A stretch of 64,000 nucleotides of DNA, from positions 1 through 64,000 of the forward strand of contig CAKTXR010000007.1 in the NCBI GenBank assembly GCA_934631025.1, written 5' to 3'. This DNA is from an uncultured Clostridia bacterium. Its GTDB lineage: Bacteria > Bacillota > Clostridia > Christensenellales > Aristaeellaceae. The notes beneath the pieces are model-generated. The model was not told the origin of the DNA, did no database searches, and worked only from the letters and a program-made list of their open reading frames with translations. Position 1 is the stretch's first letter; the number at the start of each line of letters is the position of its first letter. Positions 17,030 to 25,327 of this stretch are shown here, one piece after another. The translations under genes were made by a program, and so were the position numbers.

Positions 17030-18556
17030 TTACAATTCGATAATCTCCTCGTCCTCGGGCGCGCTCATCTCGATTTCCGGCTCGATGGACGACTGCTGCT
17101 TCAGCTTGAATTGATAGAACACGCCCAGCAGCTGTATGGTGATCAGCGGCGTCATGGCGACCATGGCCACTACGCCGAACGCGTCGGAGACGATGCTGCC
17201 GCCCAGCGCGTCGCACGCGCCCACGGCGAAGGGGAGGAGGAATGTGGCGGTCATCGGGCCGGAAGCCACGCCGCCGGAGTCAAACGCGATGGAGGTGAAG
17301 ATCTTCGGCACGAATTTGGTCAGGATCAGTGCCAGCGCATAGCCGGGGATCAGAAACCACATGATCGATATGCCGGTCAGCACGCGCGTCATCGCCAGGC
17401 CGAGGGACACCGACACGCCGATGGACAGGCTGGTGGACATGGCCTTCTGAGGAATCGCGCCCGCCGTGATGGTCTCAACCTGCTTGTTGAGCACATGGAC
17501 GGCCGGCTCGGCGGCCACGATAAAATAGCCGATCACCATGCCGATGGGGATGAGCAGCCAGCGCACGCTCTGCGAGGCGATTACGCGGCCCAGCTCCATG
17601 CCCACGGGCATAAAGCCCACGTTCACGCCGGTCAGGAAGAGCACCAGCCCGACGTAAGTATACAACAGACCGATGGCATAGCGCAAGAACGATCGCATCG
17701 GCAGTTTGAGGAAAAACAGCTGAAAAATCAGGAAAAACGCCAGTATTGGAGCCAAAGCGATGAAAACCTCGGAAATATACGCCGGCAGGCCCTTCACGAA
17801 CAGCAGCGCCAGCTCGCGGGAATTTTCAATCTCCGGCACGACGGCGGGCGTGTACAGACTCTCGCCGGGGCGGTAAATCAGGCTCAGCACCAGCACGGCC
17901 AGTATCGGCCCCACCGAGCAGAGCGCCACCATGCCGAAGCTGTCGTTCTCGGCGTGCTTGTCGCTGCGGATGGAGGAGATGCCCACGCCCAGCGCCATGA
18001 TGAAGGGCACCGTCATGGGGCCGGTGGTCACGCCGCCGGAATCAAACGCAACAGCCAGAAACTCGTTCGGCGCAAAGAAGGCCAGCATGAATACCAGCGC
18101 GTAAAACGCCACCAGCATATTCGAGAGCCGTATGCCGATGACGATGCGCAAAAGCGCCACCACAAGGAACGCGCCCACGCCCACCGCCACAGACAGTATG
18201 ATCGCCATGTTCGGGATGGAGGGCACCTGCGTGGCCAGCACGGTCAGATCCGGCTCGGACATGGTGATCATCACGCCGATGGCGAAGCACACGGGGATGA
18301 TGATCTTCAGATTGCGCGATTTGGTCATCACAACGCCCACGCGCTCGCCCAGCGGGGTCATCGCCATCTCCGTGCCCAGCGTGAAGAGCGCCATGCCGAA
18401 GATCAGCATGATCGCGCCGATCACGAAGGCCATCATTGCGCCCACCGGCAGCGGGGCGATCGTCGATGTGAGCAGGAGTACGATGCCCGTGATGGGCAGC
18501 ACGGAGGCCAGGGATTCCTTCAGCTTGTCCAGAAGGATGTTTTTCTTTTTTGGCAC
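17030..18556 (-). CDS. DUF1538 integral membrane protein
   Basis: 508 aa with roughly twelve hydrophobic segments in two homologous halves. Each half holds the same motif, AVAFDSGGVTTGPMTVPF (first half) and SIAFDSGGVASGPMTATF (second half), so the protein is an internal duplication typical of transporters. DUF1538 proteins are predicted permeases of unknown substrate that recur next to PII genes. The acidic C-terminus ends in EDEEIIEL. The start is uncertain: GTG 18556 has AGGTG 6 nt upstream; GTG 18565 is an alternative. Both are well downstream of the promoter at 18641-18670. Confidence 0.85.
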   Translation of the reverse strand: MPKKKNILLDKLKESLASVLPITGIVLLLTSTIAPLPVGAMMAFVIGAIMLIFGMALFTLGTEMAMTPLGERVGVVMTKSRNLKIIIPVCFAIGVMITMSEPDLTVLATQVPSIPNMAIILSVAVGVGAFLVVALLRIVIGIRLSNMLVAFYALVFMLAFFAPNEFLAVAFDSGGVTTGPMTVPFIMALGVGISSIRSDKHAENDSFGMVALCSVGPILAVLVLSLIYRPGESLYTPAVVPEIENSRELALLFVKGLPAYISEVFIALAPILAFFLIFQLFFLKLPMRSFLRYAIGLLYTYVGLVLFLTGVNVGFMPVGMELGRVIASQSVRWLLIPIGMVIGYFIVAAEPAVHVLNKQVETITAGAIPQKAMSTSLSIGVSVSLGLAMTRVLTGISIMWFLIPGYALALILTKFVPKIFTSIAFDSGGVASGPMTATFLLPFAVGACDALGGSIVSDAFGVVAMVAMTPLITIQLLGVFYQFKLKQQSSIEPEIEMSAPEDEEIIEL

Positions 18557-18640
18557 GGCAGTCACCTGTTCCTTTCGTGTCGGAGGGGGAAAGAGAAAAA
18601 TAGCGTCATGCGGGCGCGCCCCGCACAGTATTCTATTCTC

Positions 18641-18670
18641 TTTATACCATGAAGCCGCCGCCTGTTTCAA
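18641..18670 (-). promoter_or_regulatory. Promoter of the DUF1538-PII operon
   Basis: Minus strand TTGAAA, 18 bp, TATAAA. Confidence 0.6.
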
Positions 18671-18745
18671 GAAATCTCACGTGAATTAACGAAACATTAG
18701 CGCTTTTCCCGCTCCCGTCACGGCCGCGTCACAGAAATATGGAGG

Positions 18746-18782
18746 AAAAAAGGCGCGCCGCCCGCAGTGCGGACAGTGCGCC
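18746..18782 (-). terminator. Terminator of the Na/Pi cotransporter gene
   Basis: GGCGC/GCGCC outer and CCGC/GCGG inner stem followed on the minus strand by TTTTTT. Confidence 0.7.
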
Positions 18783-18801
18783 GGTCCTGTGCAATTCGCC
18801 C

Positions 18802-20553
18802 TCACTCCAGCGCGTATTTGGCGCGGTATGCGTCGTAGCGCTCCCTGAAGTGCTGCGCGCCGGTGTCCTTGAGGTAGTTGAGGTATTCGTGCGTCTCGAA
18901 GCTGTCCTTGGCCAGCTCGATCAGCGCCACGGCGATGTTGGAGCAGTGGTCGGACACGCGCTCGTAGTTGCCTAAAAGGTCGGTCAGTATGAAGCCCAGC
19001 TCGATGGTGCATTCGCCGCTGCGCAGGCGCGCGATATGGCGCGTGCGGATCTCGCGGGTCAGATCGTCTATGACTTCTTCAAGCGGCTCCACCTGCGCGG
19101 CCATGGCCACATCGCGGGCGATGTAGGACCTGATCGCCAGATCGAGGATCTCGTTGATCGCGCCGGTGAGTACGTCCAGCTCGCGCCAGGCGGCGGGGGA
19201 GAAGGTGATCTCCTTGTCGCGCATCTCGCGCGCCGTCTCGGCGATGTTCACGGCGTGGTCGCTCAATCGCTCAAAGTCGCCGATGACGTGCAGCATGCCG
19301 GATACGTCGCGGCTCTCGGGGCCGGTCAGGTCAAGGCTGGAGAGGTGGACGAGGTAGGTGCCCAGCGCGTCCTCGTAGTGGTCTATGTCGTTTTCCTGCC
19401 GCGTGACGGTCTCGGCGGCGCTTTCATTGTAGGAATGCGTCATGGCGATGGCGGTGAGCAGCGAGGCGTGCGCCTCCTCGGCCATCTTGACCACGTTCTC
19501 GCGGCTCTGCGCCACGGCGGCGGCAGGCGTGGAGAACAGGCGCTCGTCGAGCATGCACACCTTTTCGCTCTTCCTGCCGTCGTCGCGCACGGTGCTCATG
19601 ACGGCCTTCAAAAGCTGTCCGCGCAGGGGCATGAGGATCGCCGTCGCGAAGAGATTGTAGGCGGTGTGGAACACGGCGATGTCCACCGCGTTGATGGGAT
19701 TGTTCAGGAAGGCGGGCTGTATGAACGCCTTTACCGGCAGGAAGATGATCATCACCACGATCGCGCCGAAAAGGTTGAAGTAGAGATGGATCAGCGCGGC
19801 GCGGCGGGCGTTCTTGTTCGCGCCGATCGAGGCCAGCAGCGCTGTGACGCAGCTGCCGATGTTCTGGCCCAGCAGGATCGGTATGGCGCTGGACAGCGTG
19901 ACCGCGCCGGTGACCGAGAGCGCCTGAAGCACGCCGATCGAGGCGGAGGAGCTTTGCAGGATCGCCGTCAGCAGCGCGCCCGCGATCATGCCCAGAATGG
20001 GGTTGGAGAACAGCGTGAACAGCTTTACAAAGTTCGGATCGCCCGCCAGCGGGGACACCGAGGAGGAGATCATGCCCATGCCGCTCATCAGCACGGCGAA
20101 GCCCAGCAGTATGGAGCCGGAATACTGCTGCGATTCGCGCTTGCTCCACATGCGCATCGCAACGCCGACAAGGCCCAGTATCGGGCCGAAAAAGCTCGGA
20201 TTGAATATCGTGGCCAGCACGCCCGCGCCGCCCACGTTGGTCAGGCTCAGCAGCCAGGCGGTCGCCGTGGTGCCCACGTTCGCGCCCATGATCACGCCCA
20301 CGGCCTGCTGGAGCGTCATGATGCCGGAGTTGACAAAGCCGACCACCAGCACGGTCGTCGCGCCGGAGGACTGTATGACCGCCGTCACGATCATGCCCAG
20401 CAGAAAGCCGTTGATCGGATTCGCCGTCAGCTTTCGGAGGATCTTCTGCATTTTGCCGCCGGCCAGCTTCTCCAGTCCGTTGCCCATGGTGTCCATGCCA
20501 AAGAGCAGCAGTGTCACGCCGGCGATCATCGACAGGATGTTCGTCATCGTCAT
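18802..20553 (-). CDS. Na/Pi cotransporter family protein with PhoU domain
   Basis: 583 aa. The N-terminal half has two Na_Pi_cotrans repeats with the QSSGATT (about 61-67) and QSSSASIG (second repeat) motifs and about eight to ten membrane spans. The C-terminal part (about 345-560) is a PhoU-like helical domain with the ERLSDHAVNIAE and ERVSDHCSNIAV metal-binding signatures. These proteins import phosphate with sodium, with PhoU probably controlling flux. The start ATG has GAGGG 9 nt upstream; a second ATG two codons later is possible. TTTACA-like repeats with 11-bp phasing lie upstream (20624-20662). Confidence 0.92.
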   Translation of the reverse strand: MTMTNILSMIAGVTLLLFGMDTMGNGLEKLAGGKMQKILRKLTANPINGFLLGMIVTAVIQSSGATTVLVVGFVNSGIMTLQQAVGVIMGANVGTTATAWLLSLTNVGGAGVLATIFNPSFFGPILGLVGVAMRMWSKRESQQYSGSILLGFAVLMSGMGMISSSVSPLAGDPNFVKLFTLFSNPILGMIAGALLTAILQSSSASIGVLQALSVTGAVTLSSAIPILLGQNIGSCVTALLASIGANKNARRAALIHLYFNLFGAIVVMIIFLPVKAFIQPAFLNNPINAVDIAVFHTAYNLFATAILMPLRGQLLKAVMSTVRDDGRKSEKVCMLDERLFSTPAAAVAQSRENVVKMAEEAHASLLTAIAMTHSYNESAAETVTRQENDIDHYEDALGTYLVHLSSLDLTGPESRDVSGMLHVIGDFERLSDHAVNIAETAREMRDKEITFSPAAWRELDVLTGAINEILDLAIRSYIARDVAMAAQVEPLEEVIDDLTREIRTRHIARLRSGECTIELGFILTDLLGNYERVSDHCSNIAVALIELAKDSFETHEYLNYLKDTGAQHFRERYDAYRAKYALE

Positions 20554-20623
20554 CGTCGATTTCCCTCACATTCTTCAGTTTTCATTCTTCTTCTCTTCTA
20601 ACGATTCTATCCTATAATTTCAA

Positions 20624-20662
20624 TGTAAACGGATCGCATGATGGGAGTAAAATGAATGTAAA
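20624..20662 (-). promoter_or_regulatory. Possible Pho-box-like repeats upstream of the Na/Pi gene
   Basis: On the minus strand TTTACA (20657-20662), TTTACT (20646-20651) and TTTACA (20624-20629) fall in an 11-bp register with one position missing. PhoP boxes of Bacillus are TTAACA-like repeats with this spacing. An inverted repeat GGAGTAAAAT/ATTTTACTCC (20644-20653, 20681-20690) overlaps it. Confidence 0.3.
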
Positions 20663-20735
20663 TGACGCCGTTTGAGAAAAATTTTACTCCAATTTGATTT
20701 TTCCGTCCGGCGCGCGCCGAATTTCTAATGCGCTC

Positions 20736-20764
20736 TTGACAAACGCGCGCGCGCGGTATATCCT
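20736..20764 (+). promoter_or_regulatory. Promoter of the double-RhaM gene
   Basis: TTGACA, 17 bp, TATCCT. Confidence 0.65.
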
Positions 20765-20807
20765 GTCAGTAACGGAAAAAAATCACGGCGAAGGAGAGAG
20801 ACCCATC

Positions 20808-21449
20808 ATGAAGAGAAATCCCTTTGTTCTGCGCTTTAAGGACGGCAAAAAGGAAGAGGGGCTGGCGGTTATCAGCGGCTTCTGGAACGAGTGCAAGGGC
20901 GCGCTCAAACGCGCCGGTATCGAGAATTTCTCCATCTGGAGCATAGAAGACTTCCTGTTCTGCTATGGCGAGTTTCCGGACGAGGTGAAGCTGTCGCCCG
21001 CCGATCAGTCGGGGCTTGAGGCGTGGAAGGCCGCGCTCGCGCCGCTGTGCGATGTGTTCGCCGCGCAGGGCACGCTGCCGCTGATGTATCACGACATCGG
21101 CATTGTCCGCGCGGACAAGTCGCTCATCCGCCACCGCGTGTTCGCCACGAAGCTCAAGGAGGGCTGCGCCGATGAGTACAAGCGCCGCCACGACGGCCTG
21201 ATCGAAAAGCGCGCAGGCAAGATCACCGAAGGCCCGGAGAGCAACTTCACCATCTGGAACGCCAACGGCTATATCTTCGGCTACTGCGAGCTGGTCAGGT
21301 CCTTCGATCACGAGATGACCGAGGAGGAGAAGGCCTCCACCATCGCGTGGGAGACCCGTCAGCTCGAGATCATGGACTGGCTGACCGACGACGTGGACTG
21401 GATCACCGGCCAGAAGCACGATTCCATCAAGCTGGTCGCGCAGGAATAA
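20808..21449 (+). CDS. Tandem-domain L-rhamnose mutarotase-like protein
   Basis: 213 aa, twice the length of RhaM (about 104 aa). The C-terminal unit (about 105-195) has the family pattern RHRVFATKLKEGCADEYKRRHD, with the Tyr and His typical of the active site, and FTIWNANGYIFGYCEL. The N-terminal unit (about 5-90) keeps FVLRFKDGKKEEGLAVISGFW and FSIWSIEDFLFCYGE but lacks the Tyr-x3-His pair, so it looks degenerate. RhaM interconverts alpha and beta anomers of L-rhamnose. No other rhamnose gene is adjacent. GAAGGAGAG precedes the ATG, and the gene has its own promoter and terminator. A DABB-type relative is an alternative. Confidence 0.7.
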   Translation: MKRNPFVLRFKDGKKEEGLAVISGFWNECKGALKRAGIENFSIWSIEDFLFCYGEFPDEVKLSPADQSGLEAWKAALAPLCDVFAAQGTLPLMYHDIGIVRADKSLIRHRVFATKLKEGCADEYKRRHDGLIEKRAGKITEGPESNFTIWNANGYIFGYCELVRSFDHEMTEEEKASTIAWETRQLEIMDWLTDDVDWITGQKHDSIKLVAQE

Positions 21450-21459
21450 GCGTATAGAC

Positions 21460-21500
21460 GAACACCCCGCATGAAAAACGCTTCATGCGGGGTGTTTTTG
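21460..21500. terminator. Bidirectional terminator
   Basis: A stem of about 15 bp (ACACCCCGCATGAA with its complement) and a 6-nt loop, T-rich on both sides. It serves the RhaM-like gene and the convergent XRE gene. Confidence 0.85.
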
Positions 21501-21502
21501 CG

Positions 21503-21949
21503 CTATTTCGCCCAGTGGCCGAGCTGGGAGAGCCAAGAATCGTACTGCGCGCGGCGCGTCTCGTCCGGCGCATTGTCGGGGTTGGGCATATGATCCATGA
21601 GAAAGTCCAGGAGATCGGCCTTGCTCTCGTAGACAAAGCGGCCGCCGTCATAGCACCATTTGCAGTAGTCCTCGTTGAAAGCGCCGTCCGTCTCGCGGCT
21701 GATCATGTCGTCCTCGGTCAGCGGCATGCCGCAGCACTGGCAGATCAGCTGCCGCGGAGAACCCAAAAGCGTATTGATCGACACGTCGAACAGCCCCGAG
21801 AGCAGCTTCAGCGTCTCGGTATTCGGGGTCGTCTCGCCCGTTTCCCAGCGCGAGACCGCCTGCCGTGTCACAAAGACCTTCCCGGCCAGCGATTCCTGCG
21901 AAAGCCCATGCTCTGTGCGCAGCTTTATGATTACGTCCTTCGTTTCCAT
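21503..21949 (-). CDS. XRE-family regulator with zinc-ribbon domain
   Basis: 148 aa. An N-terminal Cro/CI-type helix-turn-helix (about 8-62; LRTEHGLSQESLAGKVFVTRQAVSRWE) is followed by a zinc-ribbon-like domain with C-x2-C (CQCCGMPL, about 70-77) and a second C-x2-C (YCKWCYDG). This pairing is common in Firmicutes and is predicted to regulate transcription in response to an unknown signal; the ribbon domain also occurs alone. AGGAGG lies 9 nt upstream of the ATG. It is convergent with the RhaM-like gene. Confidence 0.88.
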   Translation of the reverse strand: METKDVIIKLRTEHGLSQESLAGKVFVTRQAVSRWETGETTPNTETLKLLSGLFDVSINTLLGSPRQLICQCCGMPLTEDDMISRETDGAFNEDYCKWCYDGGRFVYESKADLLDFLMDHMPNPDNAPDETRRAQYDSWLSQLGHWAK

Positions 21950-22042
21950 GTGTTTTCGCCTCCTGTCCTCAAGGATAGCATAGAAAGGACAGACGCGCAA
22001 GAAACGCGCTGTTGCCCCCGCCTTTGTCCCTTAAAAAGCGCG

Positions 22043-22828
22043 TCAGATGATCTCGTCGCCGTGCTCGCGCATCCAGGCGGTCTCCACGTCGTAGGCGGGA
22101 TGGTCGAGATCGGCCATGGTGTTGGTGTGCAGCACAATGCCCTCGATTTCGCCCGCGCGGAGCAGCTGAGTATAGCGCTCCAGCTGCCAGCGCGCCATCT
22201 CGGCCGTGGCGGGCCTGCACTCGCCGAAGTTGTACAGATACAGCCCCAGCATGCGCCGCCGGTTCTTCGTCAGCTCCTTGAAGCGCGCGTACTTCTCCTC
22301 GAACTGATCGAGATGCCGCTCCTCCCACGTCCACATGATCACGCCGTCGAACGCGTCGATATAGGGCTGGAAGCCCGCATCCTGTGATTTGTCCACGCCG
22401 AACTCGTGCGTATAAAGCACCATCCACATGCTCAGCGGGCGCACGGCCTCGGTGTGCATCCGCTCGCGCACGGCGAGGAAGCGCTCCGGCGGGATCGGGT
22501 GCTTTGCAAGATAGCCCACAAAGTCGTCGAACACGCCGCATGTGATGTTGGGGAAGTCCTTCGCCTGCTCCATGAGCCGGTCCAGCGCGGCGGGGTCGGC
22601 GGCGGCGTTGTCGATCGCCCAGCCCACGCTTCTGAGCGGCGTGAAGGACTTGTTGTACTGGCGCACGTTGACGTTCACGCCCACCGGCACCATGAACAGA
22701 TTGCGCGCGCCCATGTACAGCGCGCCCTCCAGCGGGGTCATGCGGGATTCCTGCTCGTTGCCGAATTCGTGATTGTAGCGTCCCTCGGGGTGTCCCCATA
22801 TCCAGAATCTGTCGCGCAGATGCGCCAT
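22043..22828 (-). CDS. Uncharacterised protein, possibly TIM-barrel glycosidase-like
   Basis: 261 aa, no signal peptide. I do not recognise a named family. The alternation of hydrophobic strands and helices, the early WIWGHPEGRYN segment, ITCGVFDDFVGYL, MWMVLYTHEF, DGVIMWTWEERH and MLGLYLYNFGE are reminiscent of (beta/alpha)8 barrels acting on sugars, with acidic residues at strand ends. GGGAGGG is 7 nt before ATG 22828; an upstream in-frame start overlaps no ribosome site. It lies between an XRE gene and a parvulin with no obvious operon partner. Confidence 0.5.
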   Translation of the reverse strand: MAHLRDRFWIWGHPEGRYNHEFGNEQESRMTPLEGALYMGARNLFMVPVGVNVNVRQYNKSFTPLRSVGWAIDNAAADPAALDRLMEQAKDFPNITCGVFDDFVGYLAKHPIPPERFLAVRERMHTEAVRPLSMWMVLYTHEFGVDKSQDAGFQPYIDAFDGVIMWTWEERHLDQFEEKYARFKELTKNRRRMLGLYLYNFGECRPATAEMARWQLERYTQLLRAGEIEGIVLHTNTMADLDHPAYDVETAWMREHGDEII

Positions 22829-22915
22829 GGCAGTTCCCTCCCCATGCGTGATGTTATGGCGATACCGCACAACTCGGCGGCGCATCAGGCGATGTCTTTC
22901 CCGCCATCTGCGGCA

Positions 22916-22969
22916 TGCAAATTTCTCGATTTACCTCCAGTAAACCTCCGAAATCTGCATTTGCATCTG
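22916..22969. repeat. Clustered small palindromes
   Basis: TTTAC-N5-GTAAA and the related GCAAATTTC...GAAATCTGCATTTGC pair lie within 50 bp between two genes. Function is unknown; they could be a fold in an mRNA 3' end. Confidence 0.3.
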
Positions 22970-23021
22970 ACGAAAAATCCATTCGCCGGCCGACCACCTC
23001 GTTTGTGCGGTGTCGCCTTAT

Positions 23022-23064
23022 AAAAAGCGCCGCCCGGAAGCGATGGCTTGGGGCGGCGCAAAAA
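23022..23064 (-). terminator. Terminator of the parvulin gene
   Basis: GCGCCGCCC/GGGCGGCGC perfect 9-bp stem followed on the minus strand by TTTTTAT. Confidence 0.85.
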
Positions 23065-23071
23065 TACAGTG

Positions 23072-23821
23072 TCAGGGGCGCTCGACGGGGTAGAGGATCT
23101 TGAGCTGATTGACGCGGCTCTGATAGGCCTTCTGGCGCTTTTCGGTCAGCAGGATCTGCTTGATCTGCTCGGCGGCCTCGCTGAAGGAGACGGGCTTGCC
23201 CTCGCCCTTGCCGTCCAGACGGATCAGGTGATAGCCGAAGCGGGTCTTGATGGGGCCGCGCACCTCGCCGGTCTCCATGTCGAAGCAGGCCTGATCGAAC
23301 TCGGGCACCATCTGGCCGCGGCCAAACTCGCCCAGAGAGCCGCCCTGCTGGGAGGAGGGGCAGGAGGAATACTTGCGCGCAGCGTCCTCAAAGGTGATGC
23401 CGCCCTCGGTGATCTCCTTGAGGATCTCGTTGGCCTTCTCTTCGCTGTCCACGAGTATGTGGCTGGCGGAGACGGTGGGCTGCGCCGCGAACTGCTCGGG
23501 ATGCTCATCGTAATACTTGCGCGCCTCGATGTCGGTCACGGTGACGGAATCGACCGCCTTGCTGATGGCGTACTGTGTGAGCAGCTGCTCCTTGATGCGC
23601 GCCAGCTCGGCCTTGAAGGCGGGCTCGCGCTCATAGAGATTGCGCATCGCGTCGGCCAGGAACAGGCGCTGGGCGATGAGCTGCTCCAGCACGGCGGCGC
23701 GGCCCTGCGGGTTGTTGTAGGCGGCGCCGCGCTGGCCCATCTGCTCGATCACTTCGTCGACGTCGGATTCATAAATGGCCTTGGTGTTGACAATGGCCAG
23801 GGGCTTCTGATTGCTTTCCAT
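23072..23821 (-). CDS. Cytoplasmic parvulin-type peptidyl-prolyl isomerase
   Basis: 249 aa. A SurA-like helical N-terminal region (about 1-110) is followed by a parvulin domain (about 115-210) with VSASHILVDSEEKANEIL, GGSLGEFGRGQMVPEFDQACF and TRFGYHLIRLDGK, the classic PpiC signatures. It isomerises prolyl peptide bonds and can act as a chaperone. PrsA and SurA are exported, but no signal peptide or lipobox is present here, so this one appears cytoplasmic. It is monocistronic with a good promoter (23870-23898). Confidence 0.9.
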   Translation of the reverse strand: MESNQKPLAIVNTKAIYESDVDEVIEQMGQRGAAYNNPQGRAAVLEQLIAQRLFLADAMRNLYEREPAFKAELARIKEQLLTQYAISKAVDSVTVTDIEARKYYDEHPEQFAAQPTVSASHILVDSEEKANEILKEITEGGITFEDAARKYSSCPSSQQGGSLGEFGRGQMVPEFDQACFDMETGEVRGPIKTRFGYHLIRLDGKGEGKPVSFSEAAEQIKQILLTEKRQKAYQSRVNQLKILYPVERP

Positions 23822-23869
23822 ACTGATAAAACTCCTTACTGTTCGTCGCCATAAATAGGACGTGAATCA

Positions 23870-23898
23870 ATTATAGCATTGTTGCGCGCACTATGCAA
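23870..23898 (-). promoter_or_regulatory. Promoter of the parvulin gene
   Basis: Minus strand TTGCAT, 17 bp, TATAAT. Confidence 0.75.
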
Positions 23899-23902
23899 CC
23901 GT

Positions 23903-25309
23903 TTATTCGCTCTTCACCGGAATGTCGCTGGAGATCACGCGCACGTCGCCCCGCACGGCGGCGCTCATGTCCTCGTTTTCGACGATGCTGCCCAGCACCT
24001 TCAGCGTCGCCGCGCGGCCCGGCTCGGCGGTCACCAGCTCGGTCTCGCCGTGGGCGCGCAGCGTGCAGCCGGAGACGAGGATGTGCGTCGTGCCGTAGTC
24101 CAGCCCGGGCAGATCGATGTGCGCCAGATTGACGCGGCTGTTCTCCACGACGGAATTGATCAGCTTGATCGCGTTGACCGGCGCGTTGGCGGTGATGAGC
24201 ACCGGCACGTCGGCGAGGAAGAATATGTTTTCAAAGATCAGATCCTTCTGCACCGGCGCTTCAGAGTTCGGATAGTAGGAGTGCGACCACCTGTCGTTGT
24301 CAAAGTGTACCGAGAACGCCACGGGCCGCTTCTTTTCGAGGAAGATGTCCTTAAAGTGGATGTTGCGGCAGCCGCAGTTGTAGATCGGGTCGTCATCCTG
24401 CACCATGACCCATGTGATGCCGTCAAGCTCGGCCGCGCCGTCGGCATGCGTGGGACGGGTTCTGGAGATGTAGCTCGCGCCGTCGGGCTTCATGCACACG
24501 CGATAGACGCGGCCGTCCGACACGACCGAATCGGAATGGCGCACGACCATGCCCTCCGTCCAGTCGCCCCATGAGCCGGCCAGTATCCGGCAGAAGAAGC
24601 CGGTGGTCGAGTCCTGATTGAGATCGTAGCAGTCCTCGATCACGCCGTTTTCGATCCAGCCCATCTGCGGGTTGGAGGTGGCGTAGTCGTGGGCGTTGAG
24701 GGCGATCGGGTCGTCGAACGTGCGGAATATGCCGTGGCGCACGACGAACTTGCTGCCCTTGCCGAAATGCACCGCGTCCTTGCCGCCCTCGATGTGGACG
24801 TTCTCCAGAATCGCGTTTTCAAACGTGCAGATCTGTATGCCGAACGCGCAGCGCCCCAGATCGAGCAGCTCGAAATCGCGGATGATCAGATTGCGGACGT
24901 AGAAGAACGCCAGATGCGCGCGCAGGCCGGTGATCATGTCGCTCGCGGTCTGGTTCTCGTAGGACGGCTCCATGCCGTTCGCGATCAGATGAAGGCCGGT
25001 GATCGAGATGTTCTGATTATACTTGCGCTCGTACGCGCCCCTGTTGACGAACACATAGCCCTGACGCTGCGTGTTGTCTGCGGCAAGCGCGCGGCGCACA
25101 TACACGCCCGCGCCGAAGCGCAGCGCCACGTCGTCGCCCAGAGAAATGGTCTCGCTCAGGTCGTACACGCCGGGCACGTCGACCACAATGTCGCCGCCGC
25201 GGTTGACGATGGCCTGCAATGCGGCGCTGTTCTCGTCGGCGGAGTTTTCAGGCAGGAAGCCGAAATCGGCGGCGTTCACCGAATGCGGCGCAAAGGAAAG
25301 ATCGAGCAT
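23903..25309 (-). CDS. Right-handed parallel beta-helix protein
   Basis: 468 aa. The N-terminus (SVNAADFGFLPENSADENSA) resembles the start of pectate-lyase/GH28-type proteins (ADFGA..DD.TAALQ). Repeated short beta turns follow (NISITGLHLIANG, NLIIRDFELLDLG, ENVHIEGGKDAVHFG, GIFRTFDDPIALN), consistent with a solenoid. It probably binds or cleaves a polysaccharide, but no catalytic set can be assigned. There is no signal peptide. It follows the M14 peptidase gene by 18 bp, so the two form an operon. Confidence 0.7.
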   Translation of the reverse strand: MLDLSFAPHSVNAADFGFLPENSADENSAALQAIVNRGGDIVVDVPGVYDLSETISLGDDVALRFGAGVYVRRALAADNTQRQGYVFVNRGAYERKYNQNISITGLHLIANGMEPSYENQTASDMITGLRAHLAFFYVRNLIIRDFELLDLGRCAFGIQICTFENAILENVHIEGGKDAVHFGKGSKFVVRHGIFRTFDDPIALNAHDYATSNPQMGWIENGVIEDCYDLNQDSTTGFFCRILAGSWGDWTEGMVVRHSDSVVSDGRVYRVCMKPDGASYISRTRPTHADGAAELDGITWVMVQDDDPIYNCGCRNIHFKDIFLEKKRPVAFSVHFDNDRWSHSYYPNSEAPVQKDLIFENIFFLADVPVLITANAPVNAIKLINSVVENSRVNLAHIDLPGLDYGTTHILVSGCTLRAHGETELVTAEPGRAATLKVLGSIVENEDMSAAVRGDVRVISSDIPVKSE

Positions 25310-25327
25310 GGCAATGTCCTCCGTCAG

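Noticed and set aside
17111..20601. Two plus-strand open frames of over 500 codons opposite the DUF1538 and Na/Pi genes
   Set aside because: Same antisense shadow effect; His/Arg/Gln-rich translations with no motifs.
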